This document shows positions 1 to 6,957 of a DNA stretch of 18,042 bases, piece by piece. The notes under the pieces were generated by a model that was not told the origin of the DNA, made no database searches, and saw nothing but the letters and a program-made list of their open reading frames with translations. Each line of letters opens with the position of its first letter. The first letter of the stretch is position 1. Source of the stretch: an uncultured Clostridia bacterium (GTDB lineage: Bacteria; Bacillota; Clostridia; Oscillospirales; Ruminococcaceae); the NCBI GenBank assembly GCA_945931735.1, contig CAMEPN010000007.1, forward strand, positions 1 through 18,042, in the 5' to 3' direction. The translations under genes and the position numbers were made by a program.

Positions 1-243
1 GTGAAGTCCCGTGTTGTTCGGCGTGAAAACGGCGGAGTAGATGTTATCGTCGCCGCTCTCGTCCTGTATGACAAGCTCGATAAAGCGCTCCTTATATCCC
101 GGGCGGAACATGACAAGCGTAAGCCCGCTTACCTGCATATATTTCGGAATGCGGACGTTGAAAATGCTCGGCTGACCGCGCCGCAGCGCGCCGAACGGGT
201 GCTTATAGCCGGTGTCGAAGCAGTCAAACAGCGGCAGACTCAT
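1..243 (-). CDS. Probable GH13 alpha-amylase family glycoside hydrolase, N-terminal fragment
   Basis: Only the first 81 codons are in the window; the gene continues past base 1. The ATG at 243-241 has a GGAG Shine-Dalgarno 8 nt upstream. The fragment shows an opening of the type LFDCFDTGYKHPFGAL followed by short beta strands. This resembles the N-terminal beta-sandwich domain that precedes the catalytic barrel in clostridial GH13 enzymes acting on alpha-glucans. No catalytic residue falls inside the fragment, so the family call rests on that opening and on context. It lies 87 nt downstream of glycogen phosphorylase on the same strand with no T-rich terminator between, so co-transcription is likely and an alpha-1,4- or alpha-1,6-glucan substrate is plausible. 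Debranching, neopullulanase-like or branching activity cannot be told apart. Confidence 0.6.
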   Translation of the reverse strand, partial: MSLPLFDCFDTGYKHPFGALRRGQPSIFNVRIPKYMQVSGLTLVMFRPGYKERFIELVIQDESGDDNIYSAVFTPNNTGLH

Positions 244-276
244 AAAAACAGCTCCTTTTGTATCAGCATATCAACA

Positions 277-310
277 GTAACGGCGCGGAAGTATTGCCGC
301 CGCGCCGTAC
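277..310 (-). other. Intercistronic GC hairpin between glgP and the GH13 gene
   Basis: A perfect 9-bp inverted repeat, ACGGCGCGG at 280-288 and CCGCGCCGT at 300-308, extends to GTA/TAC with one bulged A. In the minus-strand transcript it lies just after the glgP stop and has no U-run after it. A simple intrinsic terminator is therefore unlikely. A stability or RNA-processing element, or partial attenuation between the two genes, would fit better. Confidence 0.45.
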
Positions 311-330
311 AATAAGTGTGTTTGTCGGAA

Positions 331-2727
331 TTACTTGAGGTTCCAGATGTCGTTCGCATAGTCGGTAACGGCTCTGTCCGCAGAGAAGCGGCCCGCGCCC
401 GCAATGTTGTAGAGCGACTTTCTGTTCCATTCCTCGGCGTTCTGATAAACCTCGCTGATATACTGCTGTGTTCCGCGATAGCTGTCGAAGTCCGCAAGCG
501 CCATGTAGAAATCCTTGAACTTGATAGTGTTCGCAAGCTCCTCGAAGGTCGCGCCGTTTATGCCGTTGTACATACGCTGAACTGCGTCGCGGATAACGGG
601 GTTTCTGTCGATGTAGCTCTGAGGATTGTATCCCCTCATGCGAAGCTCGTTGACCTCGTTTGTTCTCATGCCGAAGATGAAGATGTTGTCGGTGCCGACA
701 GCCTCGTGTATCTCGACGTTCGCGCCGTCGTAGGTGCCGAGGGTGAGCGCGCCGTTGAGCATGAGCTTCATATTGCCCGTGCCGGAAGCCTCTGTTCCCG
801 CAAGGGATATCTGCTCCGAAACCTCCGCCGCAGGCATGAGTATCTCGGACAGCGTAACGCGGTAGTCCTCAAGGAATACAACGCTCAGCTTCTCGCGCAG
901 CTTGGGATCATGCTTTATCTCCTCGCCGATGCACCATATCATCTTGATGATCTGCTTTGCGATATAGTAGCCGGGAGCCGCCTTGGAAGCGAAAATATAT
1001 GTCTTGGGAACAAACGGAGCGTCGGGGTTCTGCTTGAGGTAGTTGTAGTCCGCGATAATGTTCAGCGCGTTGAGCTGCTGACGCTTGTATTCGTGCAGGC
1101 GCTTTACCTGAACATCGAAAATGCTGTCGAGGTTCAGCTTGGTGCCGGTTGTCTTTTCAACATACTGCGCGAACGCTTCCTTGTTTGCTCTCTTTATCTT
1201 GCCGAGCTGCTCGAGAACGGACTTGTCGTTTGCGAATACCTGGAACTTGATAAGCTCGCTCGCGTCCTTTTTGAAGCCCTCGCCGATGCACTCGGAAAGC
1301 AGGTCGGTAAGACCCTGATTGCTCTGGAGCAGCCAGCGGCGGTACGCAATGCCGTTGGTGACATTCTTGAACTGGTGCGGCTTATCCAGCGCCTGAAGAT
1401 GGAACACGTCGTCCTTGATTATCTGGCTGTGGAGCTTGGAAACGCCGTTTACGCTGTGAGAAGCGGCAACGCAGAGGTTCGCCATGTGCACCTTGTTGTC
1501 CTGTATAATGGACATCTTGGAAACGCGGCCGGAGTCCTGCATTCTGTTGTAAAGGTCCTCGCAGTAGCGGCGGTTTATCTCGCAGATGATGGTGAAAATT
1601 CTCGGGAGTATCTTCTCGATAAGATCCTTGTCCCACTTCTCGAGAGCCTCCGCCATGACGGTGTGGTTGGTGTACGCGAAAACGTTTGTAACGATATGCC
1701 ATGCCTGATCCCAGCCGTAGCCGCATTCATCAAGCAGAACTCTCATCAGCTCGGGAATAGCGAGCGTGGGGTGAGTGTCGTTGATATGGATAGCAACCTT
1801 CTCGTGGAAGTTATCGAGCGTGCCGTAAACCTTCATGTGGCGCATAACGATATCGCCGATAGAAGCCGCGCACATGAAATACTGCTGTCTTAAGCGGAGA
1901 GCCTTGCCTTCTGCGTGGTTATCGTTGGGGTAGAGCACCTTGGAGATGGAGTGCGCGATATTGTTCGCGCCCAGAGCCTTCGCGTAGTCACCGGTGTTGA
2001 AGGAGCTCATATCGAAGGACATACTCTCCGCGCTCCACAGGCGGAGCTTGGAAACGCCCTTGCTGTCGTAACCGGAAACATACATATCGTAGGGTACGGC
2101 GTTTACGCTGTTGTAGTTGACGTGCTCGAGGTGGTGGTAGTTGTTGTCCCAGTATTCCTTTATCTGACCGTCAAAGCGGACTTCTACCGCCTGATCGGGA
2201 ACGGGAACGAGCCATGCGCCGCCGCCGGGGAGCCAGTTATCGGGAAGCTCTGTCTGCCAGCCGTCAACTATCTTCTGCTTAAAGATACCGTATTCATAGC
2301 GGATGGAGTAGCCTGTCGCGGGATAGTCGCAGGTAGCGAGCGCGTCCATATAGCAAGCCGCAAGACGGCCAAGACCGCCGTTTCCGAGACCTGCGTCCGG
2401 CTCTTCCTCGTAAACCTGATCTATCTTTACGCCTATCTCGTCGAGAGCCTTCTTAGCCTCGTCCTGCATACCGAGGTTGTACAGGCTTGTCTTGAGGGAG
2501 CGCCCCATAAGGAACTCCATGGAGAGGTAGTACACCTGCTTCCTGCCCTTGGAATTGCAGTCGCGCATAAATTCGCTGCGCTTTTCCTTGAGGTAGTTTA
2601 CAACGATAGAGGAGAGCGCACGGTATACCTGAGTTACGGTAGCGTCCTTAGCGTCGGTTCTGAAGTCGTACTCCAAAATGGTTTCAAGCTGTTTTTTCAG
2701 TTCATCACTTGTGAACGGTGATTTCAT
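331..2727 (-). CDS. glgP: Glycogen/starch phosphorylase (GT35)
   Basis: This 798-residue cytoplasmic enzyme phosphorolyses alpha-1,4-glucans to glucose 1-phosphate using pyridoxal phosphate. The length is normal for the GT35 family and the reading frame is intact. Visible family motifs are YYLSMEFLMGR (66-76), DAGLGNGGLGRL (111-122) and HINDTHP (314-320). The phosphate and cofactor region includes KRLHEYKRQ (542-550), and EASGTGNMK (646-654) has K654 as the expected PLP-binding lysine. The ATG at 2727-2725 follows an AAAGGGG ribosome binding site. It has its own sigma-A promoter and probably shares a transcript with the downstream GH13 gene, which would supply debranching or chain cutting. 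glgP and malP enzymes are hard to separate by sequence alone, so maltodextrin rather than glycogen may be the main substrate. Confidence 0.96.
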   Translation of the reverse strand: MKSPFTSDELKKQLETILEYDFRTDAKDATVTQVYRALSSIVVNYLKEKRSEFMRDCNSKGRKQVYYLSMEFLMGRSLKTSLYNLGMQDEAKKALDEIGVKIDQVYEEEPDAGLGNGGLGRLAACYMDALATCDYPATGYSIRYEYGIFKQKIVDGWQTELPDNWLPGGGAWLVPVPDQAVEVRFDGQIKEYWDNNYHHLEHVNYNSVNAVPYDMYVSGYDSKGVSKLRLWSAESMSFDMSSFNTGDYAKALGANNIAHSISKVLYPNDNHAEGKALRLRQQYFMCAASIGDIVMRHMKVYGTLDNFHEKVAIHINDTHPTLAIPELMRVLLDECGYGWDQAWHIVTNVFAYTNHTVMAEALEKWDKDLIEKILPRIFTIICEINRRYCEDLYNRMQDSGRVSKMSIIQDNKVHMANLCVAASHSVNGVSKLHSQIIKDDVFHLQALDKPHQFKNVTNGIAYRRWLLQSNQGLTDLLSECIGEGFKKDASELIKFQVFANDKSVLEQLGKIKRANKEAFAQYVEKTTGTKLNLDSIFDVQVKRLHEYKRQQLNALNIIADYNYLKQNPDAPFVPKTYIFASKAAPGYYIAKQIIKMIWCIGEEIKHDPKLREKLSVVFLEDYRVTLSEILMPAAEVSEQISLAGTEASGTGNMKLMLNGALTLGTYDGANVEIHEAVGTDNIFIFGMRTNEVNELRMRGYNPQSYIDRNPVIRDAVQRMYNGINGATFEELANTIKFKDFYMALADFDSYRGTQQYISEVYQNAEEWNRKSLYNIAGAGRFSADRAVTDYANDIWNLK

Positions 2728-2773
2728 TTAAGTTATAACCCCTTTCAATGTTGCGATATATTACTACACTCTA

Positions 2774-2802
2774 ATTATACACCGCTTTCTCCAAAAATTC
2801 AA
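2774..2802 (-). promoter_or_regulatory. Sigma-A promoter of glgP
   Basis: On the minus strand, TTGAAT (2802-2797) and a perfect TATAAT (2779-2774) are separated by exactly 17 bp. The start of transcription would fall near 2767, giving a leader of about 40 nt before the glgP ATG. Confidence 0.8.
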
Positions 2803-2888
2803 GTAAAAAGATTGATAACTGTATATTAGAACAAAACAAAGGGAAATTTGTTGTGCTTTTTTGACAAAATTTATACAGTTTTTTTGTG

Positions 2889-2900
2889 GTAAACGATTAC
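2889..2900. promoter_or_regulatory. Candidate LacI/CcpA-type operator upstream of glgP
   Basis: GTAAACGATTAC is a near palindrome around a central CG, with the form GTAA-N-CG-N-TTAC. LacI/GalR-family regulators, including MalR and CcpA, bind sites of this form. It lies about 87 bp upstream of the -35 box of glgP and after the terminator of the preceding gene. Relative to the common cre consensus it misses the T of the opening TG. Sugar control of glgP through it is inference. Confidence 0.4.
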
Positions 2901-2933
2901 GAAAACGCTGTCGCAAGAAAATCAGTTACGGCA

Positions 2934-2977
2934 CAAAAAACAAAGACTGAGAAGAACCGGATTCTCTCAGTCTTTGA
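2934..2977 (-). terminator. Intrinsic terminator of the GH25 gene
   Basis: A perfect 12-bp stem joins CAAAGACTGAGA (2941-2952) to TCTCAGTCTTTG (2965-2976). In the minus-strand transcript it is followed by six U residues (complement of 2940-2935). It lies 15 nt past the stop codon of the lysozyme gene. Confidence 0.93.
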
Positions 2978-2991
2978 TATCTTTTTCAGCG

Positions 2992-4524
2992 TCACGCCGC
3001 GGCGGCAACCATATTATACCCGCCCTCTTTGATTATCTTTGTGTAGTCCTTATAGGAGAGGTTCAGGTCGACATAGCCGTTTATTCCCGAAACAATGCCC
3101 TTCGCGGAATACTGCCACATACCGAACTCTCCATTGTATGTAGGAACCTCGTTCCACTGGGCGAGCCATACGTCGTAGCCGGAGAGCTTGCTCATGTCGA
3201 GATAATTCGTCAGCCATGCCTTGTTGGAATAGAGCATAGCATAATAGCCCGCGGCGCTGATCTCGTCGAGGAACGCCTTGACGATGTTGGTAATCTTCGT
3301 CTTTCCGAGGTTAGCCTGATACTGCTCCTCGACGTCGAGCACTACGGGGTAGTCTATCTTGTAGCCCGATATGGTCTTGAGGAAGAACTGCGCCTCTTTC
3401 TTTGCCTCGGCAACAGTCGTCGCGTACAGATAGTGATATACGCCGACCTTAATGCCGTTCTTCGACGCTTCGGTTATGTTATAGTCGAACGTGGTGTCCT
3501 TTGCCATCGGCTTGCTTCCTACCGCGCCGCGCGACGCGCGTATCATCGCGAACTGAATGCCAGCCTGTTTTACCTCCGCCCAGTCGATAGCGCCCTGCGC
3601 ATAGGAAACATCTATTCCCTTAGCGCCGACGTCGGTCTTTCCGCCGATATTGCCCGCCGTCGTGTCGGTGCCGTTGCGGTAGTCGATAAGGCGGCTGCTC
3701 TTCGACACGGCAAAGCGCGCCGTTTTCGTCTTGAAATATCTCACCGTGCTTTCAAAAACAAAAACACCGCTGTTGACAAGCTCGCCCCCGAGCGAGAAAT
3801 ATCCCGCCTGAGTTGACCGGCCGTTTATCGTTACCGCGTAATAGCCCCTGCAATAAAGCCGTCCGTCTGCCGCGGTCTGCCATTCGCCCGTGATTTTGGT
3901 AACGGAATTTGCCGTCAGCGTCGTCTGACCGTAATTAAGGAACATTCCTGTTTTGTATATGTTGACATTGCCCGAAAATACCGCTTTTGCGCTGTGTCTT
4001 ACGACAAATTCGCTCATAATATTTATGACCGTGCTTTTCGTTGCGGAAAACGTTCCGTAGCATTCGATGCCGCCGCCCTCATAAAGGTTCACCTTTCCCG
4101 AAACGGTAAGGCTGCCCTTCGGCTCGACGACAAGATTTCCGCGGACATTCAGCTTGCCGTCGCTGTATATCAGAAGCTGGGCGCCGCCGCAGACGATAAG
4201 CCTGCTCCCCTCGGGAAGCGTAAAGCTGCTTTTGACCTTGACCTTAGAGTCTATGTAGTAATTCGTCCCTGCGGCGAATTTGGTTTTTCCGTCCCATTTG
4301 GTGTAGGTGCTGATGTCCTCGGGCGTGTAGGTCGTGTCGGACAGGTCGACGCCGCTCTCGGGCGTGCTGTCCTCGCTTTCGTCTTCTCCCGTTTCGATGA
4401 CAACGGCAGTGTCGGACTTTTCGGCGCTGTCGATTATCTCCGTTTCCGCAAAGGAAACAGTCATTCCGCCCAGCGCGACCGCCGCCGCCAGCAGGAGCGA
4501 TACCGTTTTTTTGAATAATTTCAT
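2992..4524 (-). CDS. Secreted GH25 lysozyme-like protein with beta-solenoid N-terminal half
   Basis: This 510-residue exported protein is probably a peptidoglycan N-acetylmuramidase. The ATG at 4524-4522 is preferred over an in-frame TTG nine bases earlier: GGAG (4537-4534) is 9 nt from the ATG but abuts the TTG. A signal peptide spans residues 1-26, with likely cleavage after VSFA. An acidic linker follows (about 27-65). Residues about 90-265 are short strands rich in G-x-L-x-V patterns, like a beta-solenoid or polymer-binding repeat. The GH25 domain fills about 300-500, with KGIDVSYAQG at 302-311 and the catalytic D397-V-E399 in VVLDVEE. FGMWQYS (467-473) and a D in GYVDLN (D486) are also present. 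No sortase signal or SLH repeat was seen. It stands alone between its own promoter and terminator. Whether it remodels self wall or attacks competitors is unknown. Confidence 0.88.
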   Translation of the reverse strand: MKLFKKTVSLLLAAAVALGGMTVSFAETEIIDSAEKSDTAVVIETGEDESEDSTPESGVDLSDTTYTPEDISTYTKWDGKTKFAAGTNYYIDSKVKVKSSFTLPEGSRLIVCGGAQLLIYSDGKLNVRGNLVVEPKGSLTVSGKVNLYEGGGIECYGTFSATKSTVINIMSEFVVRHSAKAVFSGNVNIYKTGMFLNYGQTTLTANSVTKITGEWQTAADGRLYCRGYYAVTINGRSTQAGYFSLGGELVNSGVFVFESTVRYFKTKTARFAVSKSSRLIDYRNGTDTTAGNIGGKTDVGAKGIDVSYAQGAIDWAEVKQAGIQFAMIRASRGAVGSKPMAKDTTFDYNITEASKNGIKVGVYHYLYATTVAEAKKEAQFFLKTISGYKIDYPVVLDVEEQYQANLGKTKITNIVKAFLDEISAAGYYAMLYSNKAWLTNYLDMSKLSGYDVWLAQWNEVPTYNGEFGMWQYSAKGIVSGINGYVDLNLSYKDYTKIIKEGGYNMVAAAA

Positions 4525-4607
4525 GATTTTCAACTCCGATGAATGTCTGTATTTTTCTCCTGTACCCGTTACGGCAGCCTGTCTTGAAGAACTGCCCCCA
4601 TGATATT

Positions 4608-4636
4608 ATTGTCGCATATTTTTTCCGATTTGTCAA
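4608..4636 (-). promoter_or_regulatory. Sigma-A promoter of the GH25 gene
   Basis: A perfect TTGACA (4636-4631) and GACAAT (4613-4608) on the minus strand are 17 bp apart, with a TGC extended -10 just before. Transcription would start near 4601, leaving a leader of about 76 nt. The leader carries a short GGCAG/CTGCC inverted repeat (4573-4577 and 4592-4596). Confidence 0.75.
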
Positions 4637-4690
4637 ATGTTTTCCGCATTTTTTTGAGAGAAATTTATTCCAAATCACGACATTATCCCA

Positions 4691-4730
4691 AAAACAAAAA
4701 AATCCCCCGCAGTGTGCAGCTGCGGGGGTT
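4691..4730 (-). terminator. Intrinsic terminator closing the der-to-TerB run
   Basis: The stem CCCCCGCAG (4704-4712) pairs with CTGCGGGGG (4720-4728) around a 7-nt loop. In the minus direction it is followed by seven U residues, a G and five more. It is a very strong terminator by appearance, and lies about 190 nt past the stop of the TerB-domain gene. Confidence 0.9.
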
Positions 4731-4920
4731 GGTGATCTGTGCGAAAAAAGGAAGGAAAACGCACAGAAAACAAGGGGAGGTATATTTATGTAAAACGACA
4801 TTTGACTTTTATTGTCGTCTGCCGCCTGTTCGGTGGGTGTTGCTGTATTTCGTTGTTGTGACTATATAATAACCCATGAATTTGATTAATGAATAACAAA
4901 AATGTGAAAACGCAATGAAA
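4731..4920 (-). other. Structured non-coding stretch downstream of the TerB-domain gene
   Basis: These 190 bases hold no credible gene: the open frames crossing them are short, lack matching ribosome binding sites and look like nothing known. They contain two inverted repeats in a row, CTGTGCG/CGCACAG (4737-4743 and 4760-4766) and ACGACA/TGTCGT (4795-4800 and 4813-4818). The strong terminator hairpin follows directly. The stretch may be a long structured 3' UTR or a small RNA ending at the terminator. No convincing minus-strand promoter was found inside it. Confidence 0.35.
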
Positions 4921-6894
4921 TCACACGCCCTCACACGCGATCACCCGCCGTATATCCTCCTCGTAATCGGGGATTAGCTCCCCGTTTTCGATCACAATAT
5001 CCGCCACGGTATCCAGCGCTGCGGTGTTTATCCGCTCAAAAACCGCCTCGGGCAGCTCGCCAATGCTGCGGCAGTATTCCTGCGCATTCCCCCAGACAAG
5101 CGCCGAGAGCACCGAAAGCTCCGTTTCGCCGAGCCGCGCGGCAAACTCCCGCCAGCCGTCGGGAAGCTCCGAAAAATCGCGCGACAGCCCCGTGCACTCT
5201 GCGACGCGCTCCGAAAAGTCCTCCTCGGCTATTTCCGCACTGATATCCTCCGCGCGGGCGGCGGGTATCTCCTCTTCCTCGTCGATTATCAGCTTTTTCG
5301 TCAGCTCGTCCGACTGCTCGCGGATATCCGCAAGGCGGGATACGTCGATAAAGATATTCAGCGGCTCGCGCGGCGTTTCCGGCAGTGTTTCGTCCGAAAC
5401 AGCGCCCTTTCGCGGCTTAACGGCGCTTTTCGTTTCCGCGGGACGTATGCCCCTTTTCGCGCACCATTCCCTTACCGCCTCGGAAATGACCCTTGTAAAT
5501 TCCTCGTCTGACACCGCCGCGATAAGCTTGTCGCGGTTGCGGAAGTCGTTCAGCGCCATGGTTATATTCGGGGTCAGGCTATGGCGGAAGCCCGTCGCGC
5601 GGCGCAGCTCCGCTTCTGTGCTTTTGAGGACAAAGCCGATAAACCCGCGGCAGGGCGCAGGCTCCAGCCGCTCGAGGACAGGCTCGCCGCGCTTTACGCA
5701 GTACCGCTCCAGCGCGTTTATCCTCACCGCGCGGAACTTTCCCATGCGGTCAAGATTTACATACGCTCCCGCGAACGGCGTCCACGAGAAATCCTTTTTC
5801 AGCCTGCCGCAGAGTATCTCGAAAAGGGATATCCCCCGCTCGGCGAGATACCCGTCCAGCGCCGACAGCACCGCCGTAAGCGCGCCGTCCATGAGCTTAG
5901 CGCCGTCCTCCGTCATGAACCTGCTCCCGCGCAGGTTATATGCGGAATACTCCATCAGCCGCTCCAGACAGCCCTCGTAATGCCTGTCGAACATTGCCGC
6001 CGCCTTTTCGTCGGCTACCCCGCCGCCCCATTTAAGGCAGGCGGAAATGTCGGGGTACTGCTCCGAAATGTCGTTGTAGGCATAGAAATCCTTTAGCCAG
6101 CGCGGCATTGCCTCGTCCAGCCAGCCTGCCCACCCGCGCGCGTTTTCCCACAAATCGAGCAGCCGCCCGAACGCGTCCGCCGCCGAAATGCACCCGATAA
6201 TATTCAGAAGCTCGTAGCAGTAAAGCTGAACATACGGCTTGTCGGTTTCGCTGTAAACGCCCCTGCGGACATCTGTTCTCCATGTAAAATAAGTCCTTAG
6301 CTGCGCGTTGGAGAGCGCGGCGTAAATCGGGCGCGGCGTTCCGCAGAAAGCCCTCCTGCCGTAGTCGTCCGTAACGTCAGCCATAAAAAGCCCCTGCTTG
6401 ACTATGCTTTCCTCGGCGCAACGCTTGAGCATATACCCGTTGTAGAATATCTCGTTGAGCTTTCTCATCTCGGCTATCCGCTCGTTTATCGCGGCGTCTT
6501 GCAGGCGGCATACGTCTTCGGGGCAGGTTCTGTCCTCGGGGCGGGTTCCGTCCTCGATAGAAGCAGCGACGGAGCGGGGCGGCTCGGGCGGATAGGCAAG
6601 CTCGTCGGCGGTCAGCTCCCGCGGAGCGACGGGCTTTCCCGTAACATAGCTGATGTTCGCGCGGTCGGGGCGCGGCGGTATCTTTTCGGCGCGCGGGACG
6701 CTCTGCGCAGTCCTTTTCGCGTCGTCAACAACGGCGGCTATTTTTCGGCGTATCGCCTCGGCGGTGCTGTCGGCGGCGGGGATATCCTCTGTGGTTTGGT
6801 CGGAGCTTTTATTAAGCATACGGCGGATCTCGCTTCTTATCTCGTCCATGCTTTTTCCGCCTGTTTCGATGAATTTCCCGAATTTCTCCGCCAT
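4921..6894 (-). CDS. TerB_N / TerB_C domain protein
   Basis: This is a 657-residue protein, predicted cytoplasmic, with no signal peptide or membrane segment. The ATG at 6894-6892 is chosen because AAAGGAG lies 8 nt upstream; a longer frame reaching 6927 has no such site. Residues 1-140 are charged, low in complexity and likely disordered. A TerB_N-type domain follows, with LSNAQLRTYFTWRTDVRRG at 195-213 and YVQLYCYELLNIIG at 221-234. A second, more variable helical section runs to about 480, then a charged linker (485-570). The last 80 residues have a TerB_C-like pattern: WREFAARL, then ERINTAALDTVAD, then an acidic IPDYEEDI. TerB-domain proteins belong to tellurite-resistance and stress/phage-response neighbourhoods, but the biochemical role of this family is not known. 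It follows the Abi gene by 63 nt with a weak hairpin between. Confidence 0.75.
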   Translation of the reverse strand: MAEKFGKFIETGGKSMDEIRSEIRRMLNKSSDQTTEDIPAADSTAEAIRRKIAAVVDDAKRTAQSVPRAEKIPPRPDRANISYVTGKPVAPRELTADELAYPPEPPRSVAASIEDGTRPEDRTCPEDVCRLQDAAINERIAEMRKLNEIFYNGYMLKRCAEESIVKQGLFMADVTDDYGRRAFCGTPRPIYAALSNAQLRTYFTWRTDVRRGVYSETDKPYVQLYCYELLNIIGCISAADAFGRLLDLWENARGWAGWLDEAMPRWLKDFYAYNDISEQYPDISACLKWGGGVADEKAAAMFDRHYEGCLERLMEYSAYNLRGSRFMTEDGAKLMDGALTAVLSALDGYLAERGISLFEILCGRLKKDFSWTPFAGAYVNLDRMGKFRAVRINALERYCVKRGEPVLERLEPAPCRGFIGFVLKSTEAELRRATGFRHSLTPNITMALNDFRNRDKLIAAVSDEEFTRVISEAVREWCAKRGIRPAETKSAVKPRKGAVSDETLPETPREPLNIFIDVSRLADIREQSDELTKKLIIDEEEEIPAARAEDISAEIAEEDFSERVAECTGLSRDFSELPDGWREFAARLGETELSVLSALVWGNAQEYCRSIGELPEAVFERINTAALDTVADIVIENGELIPDYEEDIRRVIACEGV

Positions 6895-6925
6895 TACGCT
6901 CACTCCTTTTCCGATAAAATATGGC

Positions 6926-6948
6926 AAAACCGCACAGTTCCTGCGCGG
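6926..6948 (-). terminator. Weak intercistronic hairpin/terminator between Abi and TerB genes
   Basis: CCGCACAG (6930-6937) and CTGCGCGG (6941-6948) form an 8-bp stem, with one G-U pair in the minus-strand RNA and a 3-nt loop. Only four U residues follow before GCC. It may reduce read-through from the Abi gene rather than stop transcription. Confidence 0.4.
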
Positions 6949-6957
6949 CGCCGCCGT

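Noticed and set aside
316..1893. A 525-codon open frame on the plus strand, and another at 1915-2721
   Set aside because: Both lie antisense to glycogen phosphorylase, which matches its family over its full length. The plus-strand proteins show no recognisable domain and are products of GC-biased third positions.
2861..2866. Plus-strand TTGACA in the glgP upstream gap
   Set aside because: No -10 box stands at suitable distance and no plus-strand gene follows, so it is not called a promoter.
4537..4601. Cyclic-di-GMP or other riboswitch in the GH25 leader
   Set aside because: The leader is only about 76 nt, with one short 5-bp inverted repeat, and shows none of the conserved GEMM-type core segments.
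4774..4793. Plus-strand AGGGGAGG followed by ATG then TAA at once
   Set aside because: It looks like a start-stop minimal frame, but no clear promoter drives it and nothing follows in frame; chance is the simplest explanation.
4539..4869. Short plus-strand open frames in the gap before the GH25 gene
   Set aside because: They run through the GH25 promoter and a strong terminator stem, have no good ribosome binding site at their starts and resemble no protein family.
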